64,000 nucleotides of DNA from Prevotella dentasini JCM 15908 (GCF_000614065.1 NZ_BAKG01000005.1:82100-146099); one strand, 5' to 3'; shown: positions 11,224 to 22,292, numbered from the stretch's first letter. Program-made: numbers and translations. The notes: generated by a model not told the origin, from the letters alone.

Positions 11224-12660
11224 TTATACCCGTATTTTACGAATGGTGTTGCCGATACGGACAACGTAGATACCTCTTGACGGCATTTGGATGGAATAGG
11301 AAGAGATGAGGCTTCCTTGTTCTATTGTCGTCCCGTCTATGGCATAAACAGAATAGGGGACAGGAGAAGAAAGGCTTTCTGCCACCTCAATGACAAGCAT
11401 GCCGTCTTTTCCATATACTTTGTATTTCCCAACATCATCCGCCTGAGGTGTTTCTATCCCGGATGGGAACTTGTCCGTCTCAATGATATTGGTGAAGTAG
11501 TTCCAGCCGAAAGCCTGACGGTACTTCTCGCCCGAGCCGATGGGGACATAGACAGGTATATCGTTGGGGGTAAAGCCGTGGAATGGTCCAAGACCGGGAT
11601 TCGCATGGTCTTCTGTGCAAATAGGAGGTGTTTGAGCAAGGGAGTATATCTTTTGCAGATAACGCAAATCTCTAAAAGCCCCACCTTCAATATATTCCAC
11701 AGTAGAGGGGAAAACTATCGAATCAAGAGCGCAATAATCAAAAGAGTCCCATCCTATCCAACTCAAATTCTGTGGAAGTTCGGTTTTAAGTTTATAGCAT
11801 AATTGAAAAGCATTCCTGCCTATTTTTGTTACAGATGTAGGAATATCTATTTCGTTTAAGTTATGACATAAACAACATAGTCTTTGAGGAATCCCTGTAA
11901 GTCCTTCTGGCAAGACAACTTTCTTTAATCTCCTATTGTCAGCAAAAGCCGCATTTCCTATCTTTTTTACCGTATTGGGTACTACTATCTCAGTAAGATG
12001 CGTACCATATATGGCAGAAAATCCGATACTGTCCAAGCCTTCGGGAAAATTCATCTCCTCTACTCTGGTATAGAAAAATGCGAGCATGTCTATGGTTTTG
12101 AGAGTGGACGGCAGAACAATCTTTTTAAGGCTGTCACACCATTGAAAACATCGGACTGGGATTTCCGTAATCCCCTCTGGGATTATCAAAGGATTTACTT
12201 GAAGCCATCTGTTGTCCTCAAAACTGCTCTCTCCCAGTTTTCTCAGTGAAGAGGGTATATTGATGGTTCTCAATGTCAATCCTAAAAATGCACAAAAACC
12301 GAACTCCGTAATATCATCGGGAAGAATAATGCGGCGAATATCCAAAAAGTGCCCGGAAGTGTACAAATCCCCATCAACAAAACCGTAATCTGGAATTTTA
12401 TTGTTCTCAACCTGTGCATATTGCAAATTGACAATCCGCATAGAACCGTCTTTTGCACATCGAACGATTGTCTTGAAATCAGTGGCATTGATAGGTCCAT
12501 GCACGACCAATGAATCTATGGTGTTCCATTTGTCGCCAAGAACTTGCTCCAGCTGCCCGTACTCGCTCACCCTCGCATCATAGAAACTGACTTGTCCCCA
12601 CGTCTTTTGGGAACAGAAGAATATAAGAGACAGTAATAGAAGTGTTATTTTTCTCATCAT
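11224..12660 (-). CDS. BspA-type leucine-rich repeat surface protein
   Basis: 478-residue secreted protein. A signal peptide (MMRKITLLLLSLIFFCSQKTWG) is followed by a conserved block VSFYDARVSEYGQLEQVLGD. Several 22-25-residue BspA-type leucine-rich repeats follow, of the form I.lPssLrkLGesSFedn and IVLPSTLKTIDMLAFFYT. The C-terminus RGIYVVRIGNTIRKIRV looks like a type IX secretion sorting tail, so the protein is probably displayed on the surface or released. Such proteins commonly mediate adhesion; the ligand here is unknown. It is 77 bp downstream of a paralog (12738-14204) with nearly identical terminal regions and a different repeat core. Confidence 0.88.
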   Translation of the reverse strand: MMRKITLLLLSLIFFCSQKTWGQVSFYDARVSEYGQLEQVLGDKWNTIDSLVVHGPINATDFKTIVRCAKDGSMRIVNLQYAQVENNKIPDYGFVDGDLYTSGHFLDIRRIILPDDITEFGFCAFLGLTLRTINIPSSLRKLGESSFEDNRWLQVNPLIIPEGITEIPVRCFQWCDSLKKIVLPSTLKTIDMLAFFYTRVEEMNFPEGLDSIGFSAIYGTHLTEIVVPNTVKKIGNAAFADNRRLKKVVLPEGLTGIPQRLCCLCHNLNEIDIPTSVTKIGRNAFQLCYKLKTELPQNLSWIGWDSFDYCALDSIVFPSTVEYIEGGAFRDLRYLQKIYSLAQTPPICTEDHANPGLGPFHGFTPNDIPVYVPIGSGEKYRQAFGWNYFTNIIETDKFPSGIETPQADDVGKYKVYGKDGMLVIEVAESLSSPVPYSVYAIDGTTIEQGSLISSYSIQMPSRGIYVVRIGNTIRKIRV

Positions 12661-12737
12661 GATTTCACATATAATTGTTAGTATCTTGTGCTTAAGAAGT
12701 TTATATATCGTTGGTTTCCCATCAAGTTGGTGAGGAC

Positions 12738-14204
12738 TTACAGGTGAATCTTGTGCAGGGTGTTGCCGACACGGACAATATAGATGCCTCTTGATGGTAT
12801 TTGGATAGAATGGGAGGAAGTTAGGCTTCCATGATCTATCATCTCCCCGGCTATGGAATAAACAGAATAGCGGACAGGAGATGAAAGGCTTTTTGCCACC
12901 TCAATGATAAGCATGTCCTCTCTTCCATATATTTTATATTCTTCTGCATCATCCGCCTGAGGTGTTTCTATCCCGGATGGGAACTTGTCCGTCTCGATGA
13001 TATTGGTGAAGTAGTTCCAGCCGAAAGCCTGACGGTACTTCTCGCCCGAGCCGATGGGGACATAGACAGGTATATCGTTGAGGATGAAGCCGTGGAAAGT
13101 TTCATGTTTTCCTTCTTCGTCAGCATCACAACAAGGAGGATTAGGAGAGAGGGAATATATTTTTTTTACATTTACCCAATTCGCACAACTCCCTGCTCCC
13201 AAGTACTCAAGTGAATTTGGGAATACGATAGAATCAACCGCAATATACCAAAGAGCATCCCTTTCTATACGTTTTAATCCGTTGGGCAAGTTTATCGGAT
13301 TGAGCATCACATCACCTTCAAAGGCATACTCATCTATTATTGTTACGCTCTTTGGAATATTCACAGTCTCCAATAAAGGACACCAAGACGCAAGAGAAGC
13401 AGGTATCGTATCAATATTCTCTGGTAACTGGATTTTCTTTAATGCTGGGCACATAGAAAAAATGCTCTCCCCCAATTCTTTGACTGTGTTAGGAAGTATT
13501 GCTTCTATGAGGTCGCTTCCACAAAAAGCTGCAAGTTTGATTTGTTCTAACCCCTCTGGAAAGTTTACTTCTACCACTCTTGTGTTGTAGAAAGCAGATA
13601 TGCCAATGCTTTTAAGTGTAGAGGGAAGAACCAGCTTACCAAAGCATTGACAATTACCAAAGCATTGGGTGGGAATGTCCGTAATCCCTTCTGGGATAAT
13701 CAAAGGCTCGGTACTCAACCAATGGCAATTTGAAAAACATGAACGCCCCAGCTTCCTTAGACTCTTGGGTAGATTCACCTGTTCTAACCTCATTCGTGAA
13801 AAAGCATAATCACCTATTTCCCGGATACCATCAGGAAGAATAAGATGACGAATAGGGAGATAGACCACCCCTTGATACGCTCTCGGATCATCGATTATCT
13901 GTTTGTCTTTTTTCCAAAGTGCATATTCAGGTATCTTCCCGTTCTTCACTTGTGCATATTCCAAGTTCAGCACGGTGAGTTTTCCCTCGAAACTGCATTT
14001 CCACATGGTTGTAAAATCGGCTTCGTTGACAGGACCATGCACCACCAGTGAGTCTATCGTGTTCCACTTGTCGCCCAGCACTTGCTCCAACTGTCCGTAC
14101 TCGCTTACCCTCGCATCATAGAAACTGACTTGCCCCCACGCTTTTTGGGGAAAAGTGGAAACAAGAATCCAAAACATAAACAAAAGAAAAGTTCTTCCCA
14201 TCAT
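12738..14204 (-). CDS. BspA-type leucine-rich repeat surface protein, paralog of its downstream neighbour
   Basis: 488 residues: signal peptide ending in AWGQ, the same VSFYDARVSEYGQLEQVLGD block as the neighbouring gene, then leucine-rich repeats (for example LRKLGRSCFSNCHWLSTEPL and IIPEGITDIPTQCFGNCQC). The sorting-like end is RGIYIVRVGNTLHKIHL. The two genes share terminal sequences almost base for base, notably 12953-13079 against 11444-11570, while the repeat cores have diverged. This points to tandem duplication followed by core diversification or gene conversion. The gene is more AT-rich than mfd nearby. No individual promoter is obvious, and the region 14205-14428 shows no gene. Confidence 0.88.
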   Translation of the reverse strand: MMGRTFLLFMFWILVSTFPQKAWGQVSFYDARVSEYGQLEQVLGDKWNTIDSLVVHGPVNEADFTTMWKCSFEGKLTVLNLEYAQVKNGKIPEYALWKKDKQIIDDPRAYQGVVYLPIRHLILPDGIREIGDYAFSRMRLEQVNLPKSLRKLGRSCFSNCHWLSTEPLIIPEGITDIPTQCFGNCQCFGKLVLPSTLKSIGISAFYNTRVVEVNFPEGLEQIKLAAFCGSDLIEAILPNTVKELGESIFSMCPALKKIQLPENIDTIPASLASWCPLLETVNIPKSVTIIDEYAFEGDVMLNPINLPNGLKRIERDALWYIAVDSIVFPNSLEYLGAGSCANWVNVKKIYSLSPNPPCCDADEEGKHETFHGFILNDIPVYVPIGSGEKYRQAFGWNYFTNIIETDKFPSGIETPQADDAEEYKIYGREDMLIIEVAKSLSSPVRYSVYSIAGEMIDHGSLTSSHSIQIPSRGIYIVRVGNTLHKIHL

Positions 14205-14428
14205 CGTTCCAAAGTTTTACTTTATAATAAAAAGTGGTAGCAGGAAAAGAGTTTCCCAATTGCTCAAAATAATCATGTCTTATTAAACTTCTTGTTGTCA
14301 ACGATTTGACCATCTGCTGAACAGTTACTGCTGATTCTTCCTATATAATCCTTGATTTCCTCATTCCCTGCGGACATGTTGGAAAGATACGGAGCCACCT
14401 GATTAACAGATACTGCCTTTTCCACAAT

Positions 14429-15052
14429 CTATCTCTTTATTAAGTTATAGATGAAAGCAACAGAATCTCTCAATTCGGCAATGGAAAGAGCACCTAATAA
14501 AGAGGTTTTATATGATAATCCTACATAAGAGTTGTAGAAGGCGGAAAATACTTTCTCGCTGTCAGCCTCAGGGGAAATTTCCCCGCATTTCTTGGCCTGC
14601 TCAATGTGTCTTTTCCATACTTCCTTCTCCTGTCTCATATATATCGCAAACTTTTCGTCCCATGAGGGATAATTGTCTTTTAGATAAAGAATGAATCCCA
14701 TGAAATTGGCGGCAGTAACCTTACCGGCGGTTTCACGAAAGAAAGATCTCATGCGAATTTCTACCCGCGTCAGCCAACTATCAAGAAATTCTTTCAATGG
14801 AGTCTCGGACTCATCCGAACGGAAATCCTCCTTATCCTTCAAAAATTCAAAAACGAACCTGTCTGCAACCTTTATAAAGATGTCCTCCTTATTCTTGAAA
14901 TGGTGGAACATGTCGCCACGGGAAACGTTGGTCGCTGCTACCAAGTCTGCAAATGTAACTGCGGAATACCCTTTTGCAAGAAACAGCTTGAAAGCCTCCT
15001 GCAACACGATTTCCTTTCTGCTGGGTTTTTCTATTTTGGTCTTATTATTCAT
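14429..15052 (-). CDS. TetR/AcrR-family transcriptional regulator
   Basis: 207 residues from the ATG at 15052 (MNNKTKIEKPSRKEIVLQEA). The N-terminal TetR DNA-binding domain is clear: EAFKLFLAKGYSAVTFADLVAATNVSRGDMFHHFKNKEDIF. The C-terminal ligand-binding half is unassigned. An upstream extension to 15106 is possible but would begin inside the promoter, so the internal ATG is preferred. The gene is divergent from the outer-membrane protein starting at 15462. A GAAC-GCTT-GTTC palindrome lies between its promoter and start, consistent with autorepression. Effector and target are unknown; the divergent neighbour is the natural candidate. Confidence 0.88.
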   Translation of the reverse strand: MNNKTKIEKPSRKEIVLQEAFKLFLAKGYSAVTFADLVAATNVSRGDMFHHFKNKEDIFIKVADRFVFEFLKDKEDFRSDESETPLKEFLDSWLTRVEIRMRSFFRETAGKVTAANFMGFILYLKDNYPSWDEKFAIYMRQEKEVWKRHIEQAKKCGEISPEADSEKVFSAFYNSYVGLSYKTSLLGALSIAELRDSVAFIYNLIKR

Positions 15053-15081
15053 TGTGTTTATTAGGTTGTTACTATTAAACG

Positions 15082-15135
15082 GAACGCTTGTTCTGTTTGT
15101 CTGCAAAGCTAAGAATTAAAAAGCATAATACCAAA
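15082..15135 (-). promoter_or_regulatory. promoter and putative operator of the tetR gene
   Basis: On the minus strand TTTG (15132-15135), a 20-base spacer and TAGCTTTG (15104-15111) form a good Bacteroidetes promoter. The palindrome GAACGCTTGTTC (15082-15093) lies just downstream of the -7 box, where a TetR dimer would block transcription. Confidence 0.7.
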
Positions 15136-15461
15136 TATTTTGCGACCTTTTCCAAAGAAATCTGTATTATTCCTATCAACTGACAGTTTGCGGCCTCAAA
15201 ATCTGTCTTTGTATTTCTTTTTTATTTAGAGTTTGATTACCTTTGTACGGAGAATGGCACTAACTAGCTGTTAGCAACAGAGTGTTAACGGAAAGTTGGT
15301 GTCAGCCTGTCATCGATTTTAACATTCCAGCTATTGTAAATCAATACATTGCAAAGGTTGACAGACTGACAGGAAAAATGGAAAACTAAATAAAGGAGAA
15401 TATGGCACTCCGTTCTGCAAGTATTAAATCAAGGTATCGTTCAACTAAAATTTGATTATCA

Positions 15462-17860
15462 ATGAGAATCTTTAGTAGAATTACTTTAAGAACATATAAA
15501 GTTTTGCGAAGAAAGAGCTTAAGCTTTACTATAAAAGATGTCTGTGGCAACATCTTTTCATTGTTTTTCTATTTTCTTTTATTCCCTTCAAATTTGTCTG
15601 CACAAATATCAGGCAGGTTGTTGATAACACAGGGAAACCTATTGGGTATGCCAACGTTGTAATGTTTGTTTTGCCGGATAGCACTTTTGTTTGTGGAACA
15701 ACAACTAATGAGCAAGGAAAATTCCGTTTGGAAAACATTTTTATTCCCGACAAGACATTCTTGCGAGTATCTTATATCGGCTACCAAATCACATATATAA
15801 AAGCATTTGAAAACAATGAGAAGATAGTCTTGCTGCCCAATAGTATAGAGATGAATGGAGTGACTGTTGTGGCACATCGTCAAATGTTTAAGTCGCGTGG
15901 TACTGATGTAATTGTTGATATTCAACATTCGTTGCTGAAAGATTTTGGGATGGCTGACGACATACTCGGCAAGTTGCCAATGGTTTCGGGAAGTAATGGT
16001 CAGTATTCTGTTTTTGCGAAGGTTAACACTGCGGTCTATGTAAATCGTCGACGTATTACAGATGCCTCGGAATTAAGTCGCTTGCAATCAAAAGATATTG
16101 CAACAATCGAAGTGATAAGCAATCCGGGAGCAGGCTACGATGCTGATATAGACGCTGTCATAAAAATTAATTTAAAGCGAAATACCGATATTGGGTTGGG
16201 CGGAATGGCAAGTGTAATGAACGCGCAGGGCAGACGAGTTTTAGATTCTGAGCAGGTGCAGCTTACATATAACACCAGTATCGCCAACTCTTTCCTTACA
16301 TTCAGCAATTCTTCGTCGCGATATTCTGCTGACCAAACAAACTTAGAACGTTTCTCAACCGATACAAGCGAATGGCTTTTCAAGAGTAATATGCCACATT
16401 GGAAATCTAATTATTATAACTTTAACCTCTCAGCTGGTTCCAGTTTGTATTTTTCTAATGGCGGTATTTTTGGTGGTCAGCTTTCTTTATCGAAAGAAAC
16501 TGGCCAAAACGGAGGCTATAGTATGAGCCAAATGATGAGAGACAACGTGATGTTTGAATGGCTTTCATCCGATATTCATTCACGTTCTAATTACGACCAA
16601 TGGCTTGCAAATATTTACTATGAAACCAAAATAGGCAAGAAGCTGCAATTAAACTTCAACGGCGACTATTTGCACCGCAAGGCTTCTGGCAACAGAATGA
16701 ATGGTGAAAGCGGCAGTTTGACAGCATTGCATACAGTGAGAACTGATAACTCGATGACGCATAGCATTTATGCTGGGTTACTTACGCTGAATTATGCAGT
16801 AAAAGATAGACTATCGTTAATCTTTGGAACAAACTTCAGCTATGTGAAAGACAATAAAGATAATAACGGTTTCGACAATGAGAATCAAACTTATCGCTCT
16901 TTGCTTTCATCAAAAGAAAACAAGTATGCTGTCTTTACGGAGTGCAATTTTAGCATCAACAAGCTAAACGCGCAAATAGGTTTACGCTACGAAATATTTA
17001 AAATGTTATATGAAAATCCACTCGCAAATGCGATACTTGAAGACCGGAGCTATCACCGCCTTTAGCCGTTTGTCTTTTGCACATTCCCTGTCAGCGTAGT
17101 AAAAATGGGTATAAGTCTATCTACAAAAGTGCGGCGTCCGTCTTACTATGAACTTAGAAATAGTGAAGAATATTTTAATCGTTATGAAATTGAGGCAGGC
17201 AATCCGCTGTTATTGCCACAATATACGACTGATTTATCTTATTCGCTGCAATACAAACGATTCCGTTTCGGCATGAATTACCAATGGATTAAAGATTATG
17301 TAATGAGCAATAACCTTGTATTGCAAGGCAATCCACTCATAGTCAAGTCGCAACCATTTAATAAACCACATTATTCTGCCTTTGGTGCCAACGTGTCTTA
17401 TAATGCCACGATAGGTTTTTGGGAGCCTTACTGCTATGCGAGTATCATGCAAACATTTTTAGATATTCACGATATGAATGGCATGAGGGTGAATGGGCAA
17501 AAACCATACGTTGAGGTTTCAGTCAACAATTATTTCAACTTAAAGAATGATTTTATGCCCTATGTCTTCATGGCTTATAATACAACAGGCGATTTGCGAG
17601 AATATAATGTAAAAGAAAAGTTTCTTTTGAGTTTTGGCATTGGCAAACATTTCCTTAAAAACTCACTTTATTTGCGCCTGAACGTAAATAATGTCTTGGG
17701 GATAAAAGAAATAGAAACACGTTATGGCAGTAATTATTTTTTTGAAAAGGAAAGATTTAAGGATAACAGGAATATTAGCCTGATGCTACGCTATGTCTTT
17801 AATAATAAAAAGAAATATAAGGGAAATTCAGCAGCAAGTGAAGAAATAAACCGTTTATAA
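15462..17860 (+). CDS. outer-membrane beta-barrel protein with carboxypeptidase-like N-domain (interrupted)
   Basis: TonB-receptor-like outer-membrane protein of the OMP_b-brl_3 kind. After a signal sequence (LFYFLLFPSNLSAQ) comes a carboxypeptidase-regulatory-like beta-sandwich (GKPIGYANVV, GKFRLENI). A plug-like segment follows (DDILGKLPMVSGSNGQYSVF; IEVISNPGAGYDADIDAVIKI), then a long barrel ending in LMLRYVFNNKKKYKG. One missing G near 15616 breaks the N-terminal frame. An in-frame TAG at 17063-17065 interrupts the barrel, although bases 17064-17096 read more like the family in another frame (SRLSFAHSLS), suggesting two compensating indels. Corrected length is about 799 residues. The gene is clearly AT-richer than its surroundings and is divergent from tetR. 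It could be a pseudogene; substrate unknown. Confidence 0.75.
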
Positions 17861-18192
17861 TATAACGGTCTGAGAAAAAGGGGAGTTCTGACAATTTACC
17901 CATTTGGTAGCTTGTTGGGACTTTTCTTATTTTTCTACATTCTATCTTGCAACTACATAATAGTTTTTCGGGTTCTTTTGCTATTTACCGGCTGAACTCG
18001 AAAAATATCTTAAAAAGATTTGGTTCGTTAAGATTAAATTTGTACATTTGGCGCATCTGTTGTACAATTTTGCTTGTTTTTTATTTGCAGCACGATATAA
18101 AAGCAAAACTTACGGCACAGGGAGTGCCTCCACCATCGGCACACCACTATTGATGAAACGAAAGATTAGTGCTGCAGAAACTTAATTTATTT
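17861..18192 (+). promoter_or_regulatory. intergenic region with promoter TTTG-N20-TACATTTG
   Basis: The only clear signal in this 330-bp gap is TTTG (18019-18022), 20 bases, TACATTTG (18043-18050), a near-consensus Bacteroidetes promoter about 140 bp before the next start. The long leader that results (about 18057-18192) shows no recognised riboswitch. Confidence 0.7.
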
Positions 18193-21100
18193 ATGATGAA
18201 AAAATTATTATTAATCTTTGCAGCATTGTTCTTCGTCTGTACGATGAAAGCAGACGAAGTAGAAGTCATGCCGGATTATTCCTATGCCATGGCTGTTTCG
18301 CCCAATGGGCGGTATCTTGTGGGCTACAATCCCTCCACGGCCGTATCGGGCGTCGGGACGGAAAGTTTCCTCTATGATGCCGAAACTGCATCTTTCACAT
18401 GGATGACAAGTTTCACCGGGGAAGACTGGAGCAAGGCTGGTTATTTCAAGGACGTGAACGACGCAGGGACCATCTGCGGTTCTGTCAAGGACATGGACCA
18501 TGTCGTTACCTTCGAAGGAGTGGACGCGCCCACCAACATTGCCGCTGTGTTTGAAAAGGGAAAAGTCTTCAAACTCCCGTACGGCGACTTGGACCTCGGC
18601 AAGATAAAGCAGCATGAGGACGGAACCTTCGCACGTTCTATCTCGAATGACGGCAAGGTGGTCGTGGGATATTGCACCTGTTCCCACTCGGCCTACAACT
18701 ATCCCTGTCTGTGGACAAGGGACGGAAGCGGCCAGTGGACTTTCAGCAGGCTGGCACTGCCTGAAGGATACGACAACGGCGTGGCCATCAACGTGTCGGC
18801 AGACGGGCGCACCATCGTGGGACTGGCCATCAAGGGAATGGAATCCACAGCCTGCTATTGGATAGACGGAACCTGCCATCTGGTAGCATGTACGGCGGAG
18901 GATGCTCCGATATTGGCCTATTCGGGGCAGATGCGCGTGATAGACATGAGTCCCAACGGCAGATTCTTCATCTTCTCCATCAGCAGCTACTACGGCTACC
19001 GCATCTTCGACATTCAGAAAGGCTCTTACCGCCCGCTGCCTTCATTCGATGACAGCGGCATGTCGCAGCTGCCGTCCATTACGAACGACGGGGACGTGTT
19101 CGGCGCAGAGAAGTGCAACTCCGTCGGCAACGAGGAAAAAACCTTCTACAAGAACTATTGGTACCAGTATTCTTCGGGCCGCATCTTCGACTTCACCTAC
19201 TATCTCCAGCTTTTCAATCCATCGCTGGGCATGCCGTTCTCCCTCAGCTATGAGGACAAGACGCAGGCTTTCCCCTGCGCGGTATCGGGCGACGGCAACG
19301 TGGTGGCAGGCAACAAGGACGTCATGACCATCTTGGGAGAGATACCGAAGGCATGGATGCTGAACGTGAACAGGAAAGACGTGTTCATCCCTGCCACGCC
19401 GGGCCGCGTTACGGGCAAGTCTACCGGATTCCGGCAGGCAGCTATCTCGTGGAAGGCCGACAAGACTTCCTACGAGTCTCTGCGCCTGACGGGCTACAAC
19501 GTATATCAGGACGGCAAGAAGATTGCCACGCTCAACACCGTTACCGACGAGATGTCGCTGGCCTGCAAGGACCTGCCTGCCGGCTATCTCCACTTCTCCG
19601 TGGAGGGAATCTATCAGGACGCACAGGGCAAGCCGATGCTCTCGCCCCGTTCCGCCCCGGCGGTGATTGCGATTCCCGAGAACTATTCGCTGCCGCTCTT
19701 CGAGGATTTCGAGCAGGCATCGCTGACGGCCAACTACTGGACAATGGAGAAGGACTACGGCGAGGACGCCGACTCGCAGTGGGCGGTAGGCCCCTATCTC
19801 GGATATGGAGGGAGCATCGGTGCCGTCAGCGGCGCCATTTCGCTCAAGCCGTACTCGGCGAGCTTGGTCAGCCGTCCGTTCGACGCTGCCAAGCTGGACA
19901 AGGTGAAGTGCTCGTTCATCTTCCTCGGGCTGCAGGAAATGTCGGACGACGGCAAGCCTCAGGACCTCTCCAAGACACGCTCAGCCTTGAGTATTCGCTG
20001 GATCAGGGAGAGACATGGACGTCGGCAAAGGACTGGACCATCGGCAGATGCCTCCGATGGAAGGCGTCATGGCCGTAGACCTGACCGAGGCCGTGGCCGG
20101 GCATCTGTTCCAAATCAGACTCCACAAGCACGGCGAGGGTGCGGCGAAGTTCTATTTCTACATTGACAACATCACGGTAGGCTCCGGCGGCGGAGCCGGC
20201 GCGCCGGAGGGATTCATGGCCAAGGCCACGCAGAACCATGAGGTGGCACTGGCTTGGAAGAACTGCCGGAAGAGCTATCCGCTCAGCTATCTTGCCGAAA
20301 GGCCCGGTGCGGGACTCACCTTGGGCAACGAGGGCAAGGAGCTTATCGGTGCAAACAAGTTCACTGCGGAGGAGCTGGACATGTATCACGGCAAGTACCT
20401 CACGTCGGTAACGACCTACATCAACTTCGCCGAAGACGAGGAAGAAGAGGAAATAACCGGGGAGGAAGTACATGCCGCAGTCGTCATCTTCGAGGACGGG
20501 AAGCTCATCCGCGAGCAGGAGATAGAGAACCTGAGCTACAACGAGAACACTACCCAGAGGCTGAGCCAGCCCGTGCTTATCGACAGCAGCAAGGAACTCA
20601 TCGTCGGCATCAGGATACACGACTACGACGCTGAGCAGATGCCGCTGACCTATGAGCTTTCAAAGGCGTGCGTACCGGGCAAGAGCGACCTCTTCTCAGA
20701 GGACAACGGTGCTACGTGGCAGACCGTCTGGGACTTCTATGCCGGCGACCCGTACACGGCCGCATGCTGCTGGGACATCACGGCCAACATCACCGACCGC
20801 CCCGACGACGCCACGGGACAGGACCAGACCGGCATCATCGGCTACAACGTCTTCCGCGACGGCCTGCAGCTCAACGGTGCCTGCATACCCGAGGAGGGAA
20901 CGCGCTATCTCGACAAGCAGCCGCTACCCAAGGCTACCTACCATGTCATAGCCTACTATGCCGACGGGAAGGAGTCAGAACCCTCGGAGGCAGTCGTCGT
21001 GGAGCTGGCTGACGGCATATCCGCACCGGCCTTCGACAGCTCTCTCCTGCACTGGGACGGCACGTCGGTCAGCCTCAGGGAAAAGGGCACGCTGACCGTC

Positions 21101-21238
21101 CTTTCCGCTGACGGGCGCGTGGTGGCCCGGAGTGCCGCAGGGCGTCTTCCGCTTGCAGGCCTGCCTGCCGGTATCTATATCGTATCGGCAGAGTGCGGCC
21201 ATCAGAACTACAGCATGAAGATAGCCGTCAGACGCTGA
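18193..21238 (+). CDS. large secreted protein with repeat N-half, jelly-roll-like module and sorting tail (two frameshifts)
   Basis: Function not recognised. A signal peptide (MMKKLLLIFAALFFVCTMKA) precedes repeated segments of the form AMAVSPNGRYLVGY, SISNDGKVVVGYC, NVSADGRTIVGLA and MSPNGRFFIF, which look like beta-propeller or HAF-type repeats. Next come Ig/fibronectin-like modules (YNVYQDGKKIATLN) and a MAM or choice-of-anchor-J-like domain starting PLFEDFEQASLTANYWT. The end is a type IX-like sorting domain (VLSADGRVVARSAAGRLPLA, GIYIVSAECG). Single missing bases near 19974 and 20045 break the frame; corrected, the segment reads LSLEYSLDQGETWTSAKDWT and the total is about 1015 residues. 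It has its own promoter and terminator and is probably surface-exposed or released. Confidence 0.8.
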
Positions 21239-21279
21239 CGGCAGGGCAGCCGGTGCACTGGCTGACCAACCACGATACA

Positions 21280-21322
21280 AGAGATGATGCCGGGCAGGGC
21301 CTTGGCGTCATCTCTTTTTTTT
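21280..21322 (+). terminator. intrinsic terminator after the secreted protein
   Basis: AGAGATGATGCC (21280-21291) pairs with GGCGTCATCTCT (21304-21315) through one G-U pair and runs into eight Ts. Confidence 0.9.
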
Positions 21323-21584
21323 CTGCCCCCGTAAGGCTTCGCCGGCAGGGGGCGCAGTGTATGATTGTCCGCATATTCGTCTGATTCCGGCAGGCTGTAA
21401 AACCCTCTTTCGGGGGGCTTTCCGGCCGGGACGGCTGTGCGGGAGTCCGTCGGAATCGTGCCGTTCCGCAGGCCCGGAAGCCTGTTTTCAGGAGAAGCCG
21501 TGATAGGTTAGTGTCCGGCAGATTATATCTTTTCAAAAAAACGAAGCTACTTTTTATCTGAAACGAAGGTACTTTTTTCAGAAA

Positions 21585-21975
21585 AAGTACCTTGTTTTTA
21601 TAGAAACTATAATTATAGATTTGAAATTTATAATTATAGTTTTATGAAAAAGTACGGATATTTTCTGAAAATCTATAATTATAATTCCCATGACTTGTAA
21701 TTACAAATTTCAAATCTATAATTATAAATTTCCAAAAAGGTATATAGCTTTTTGGTGAAACTTATATACTTTTTTCTGAAAAGTACCTTGCTTTTATAGA
21801 AATTATAATTATAGATTTGAAATTTATAATTATGTTTTTACGAAAAAGTACGGATGTTTTCTGAAATCTATAATTACAATTTCTATAACTTATAATTACA
21901 AATTTCAAATCTATAATTATAAATCTCTAAAAAGGTATATGGCTTTTTGATGAAAGGTATATGTCTTTTTTCTGA
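21585..21975. repeat. AT-rich tandem repeat, two units of 196 bp, each with a 22-bp inverted repeat
   Basis: AAGTACCTTG recurs at 21585 and 21781, defining a 196-bp period; the two units are similar along their whole length. Inside each unit a perfect 22-bp inverted repeat occurs (21608-21629 with 21705-21726; 21804-21825 with 21900-21921), so each could form a cruciform. No coding potential is seen. The sequence is extremely A+T-rich beside GC-richer genes. Confidence 0.85.
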
Positions 21976-22202
21976 AGGATATAATATTCTTCTGAAAAAG
22001 ACACCATTGTTCTTCTGAAAAGCGATTGCCGGGTCAGGATAAAGGCAGCATGGTCTTGTATGAATGTGCGGCATCCTCTTTCCTCTTCCTGCGGCAGAAT
22101 TGCGCTGCAGGGCTGAGGGATTGCGGCAGCCGGATGGCCGCGGCCCGTGGCGTTCCGGGGATATTCCCTTTGCTTTTCCGTCCTTTTCTCCTTTTTTATT
22201 TA

Positions 22203-22210
22203 TATCTTTG
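22203..22210 (+). promoter_or_regulatory. -7 promoter box before the patatin gene
   Basis: TATCTTTG fits TAnnTTTG and is 82 bp before the ATG at 22293. No good -33 element is visible at the usual spacing. Confidence 0.5.
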
Positions 22211-22292
22211 CAGGCAGGAGGCGGATAGGCCGGCGCGGAAGGCTGCGCACGGGGAAGCTGCCCGAATCATCTCATTACCATACACCACTAAC

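Noticed and set aside
21585..21975. CRISPR array or replication origin
   Set aside because: Only two long units with no spacers, no DnaA-box series and no neighbouring initiator gene.
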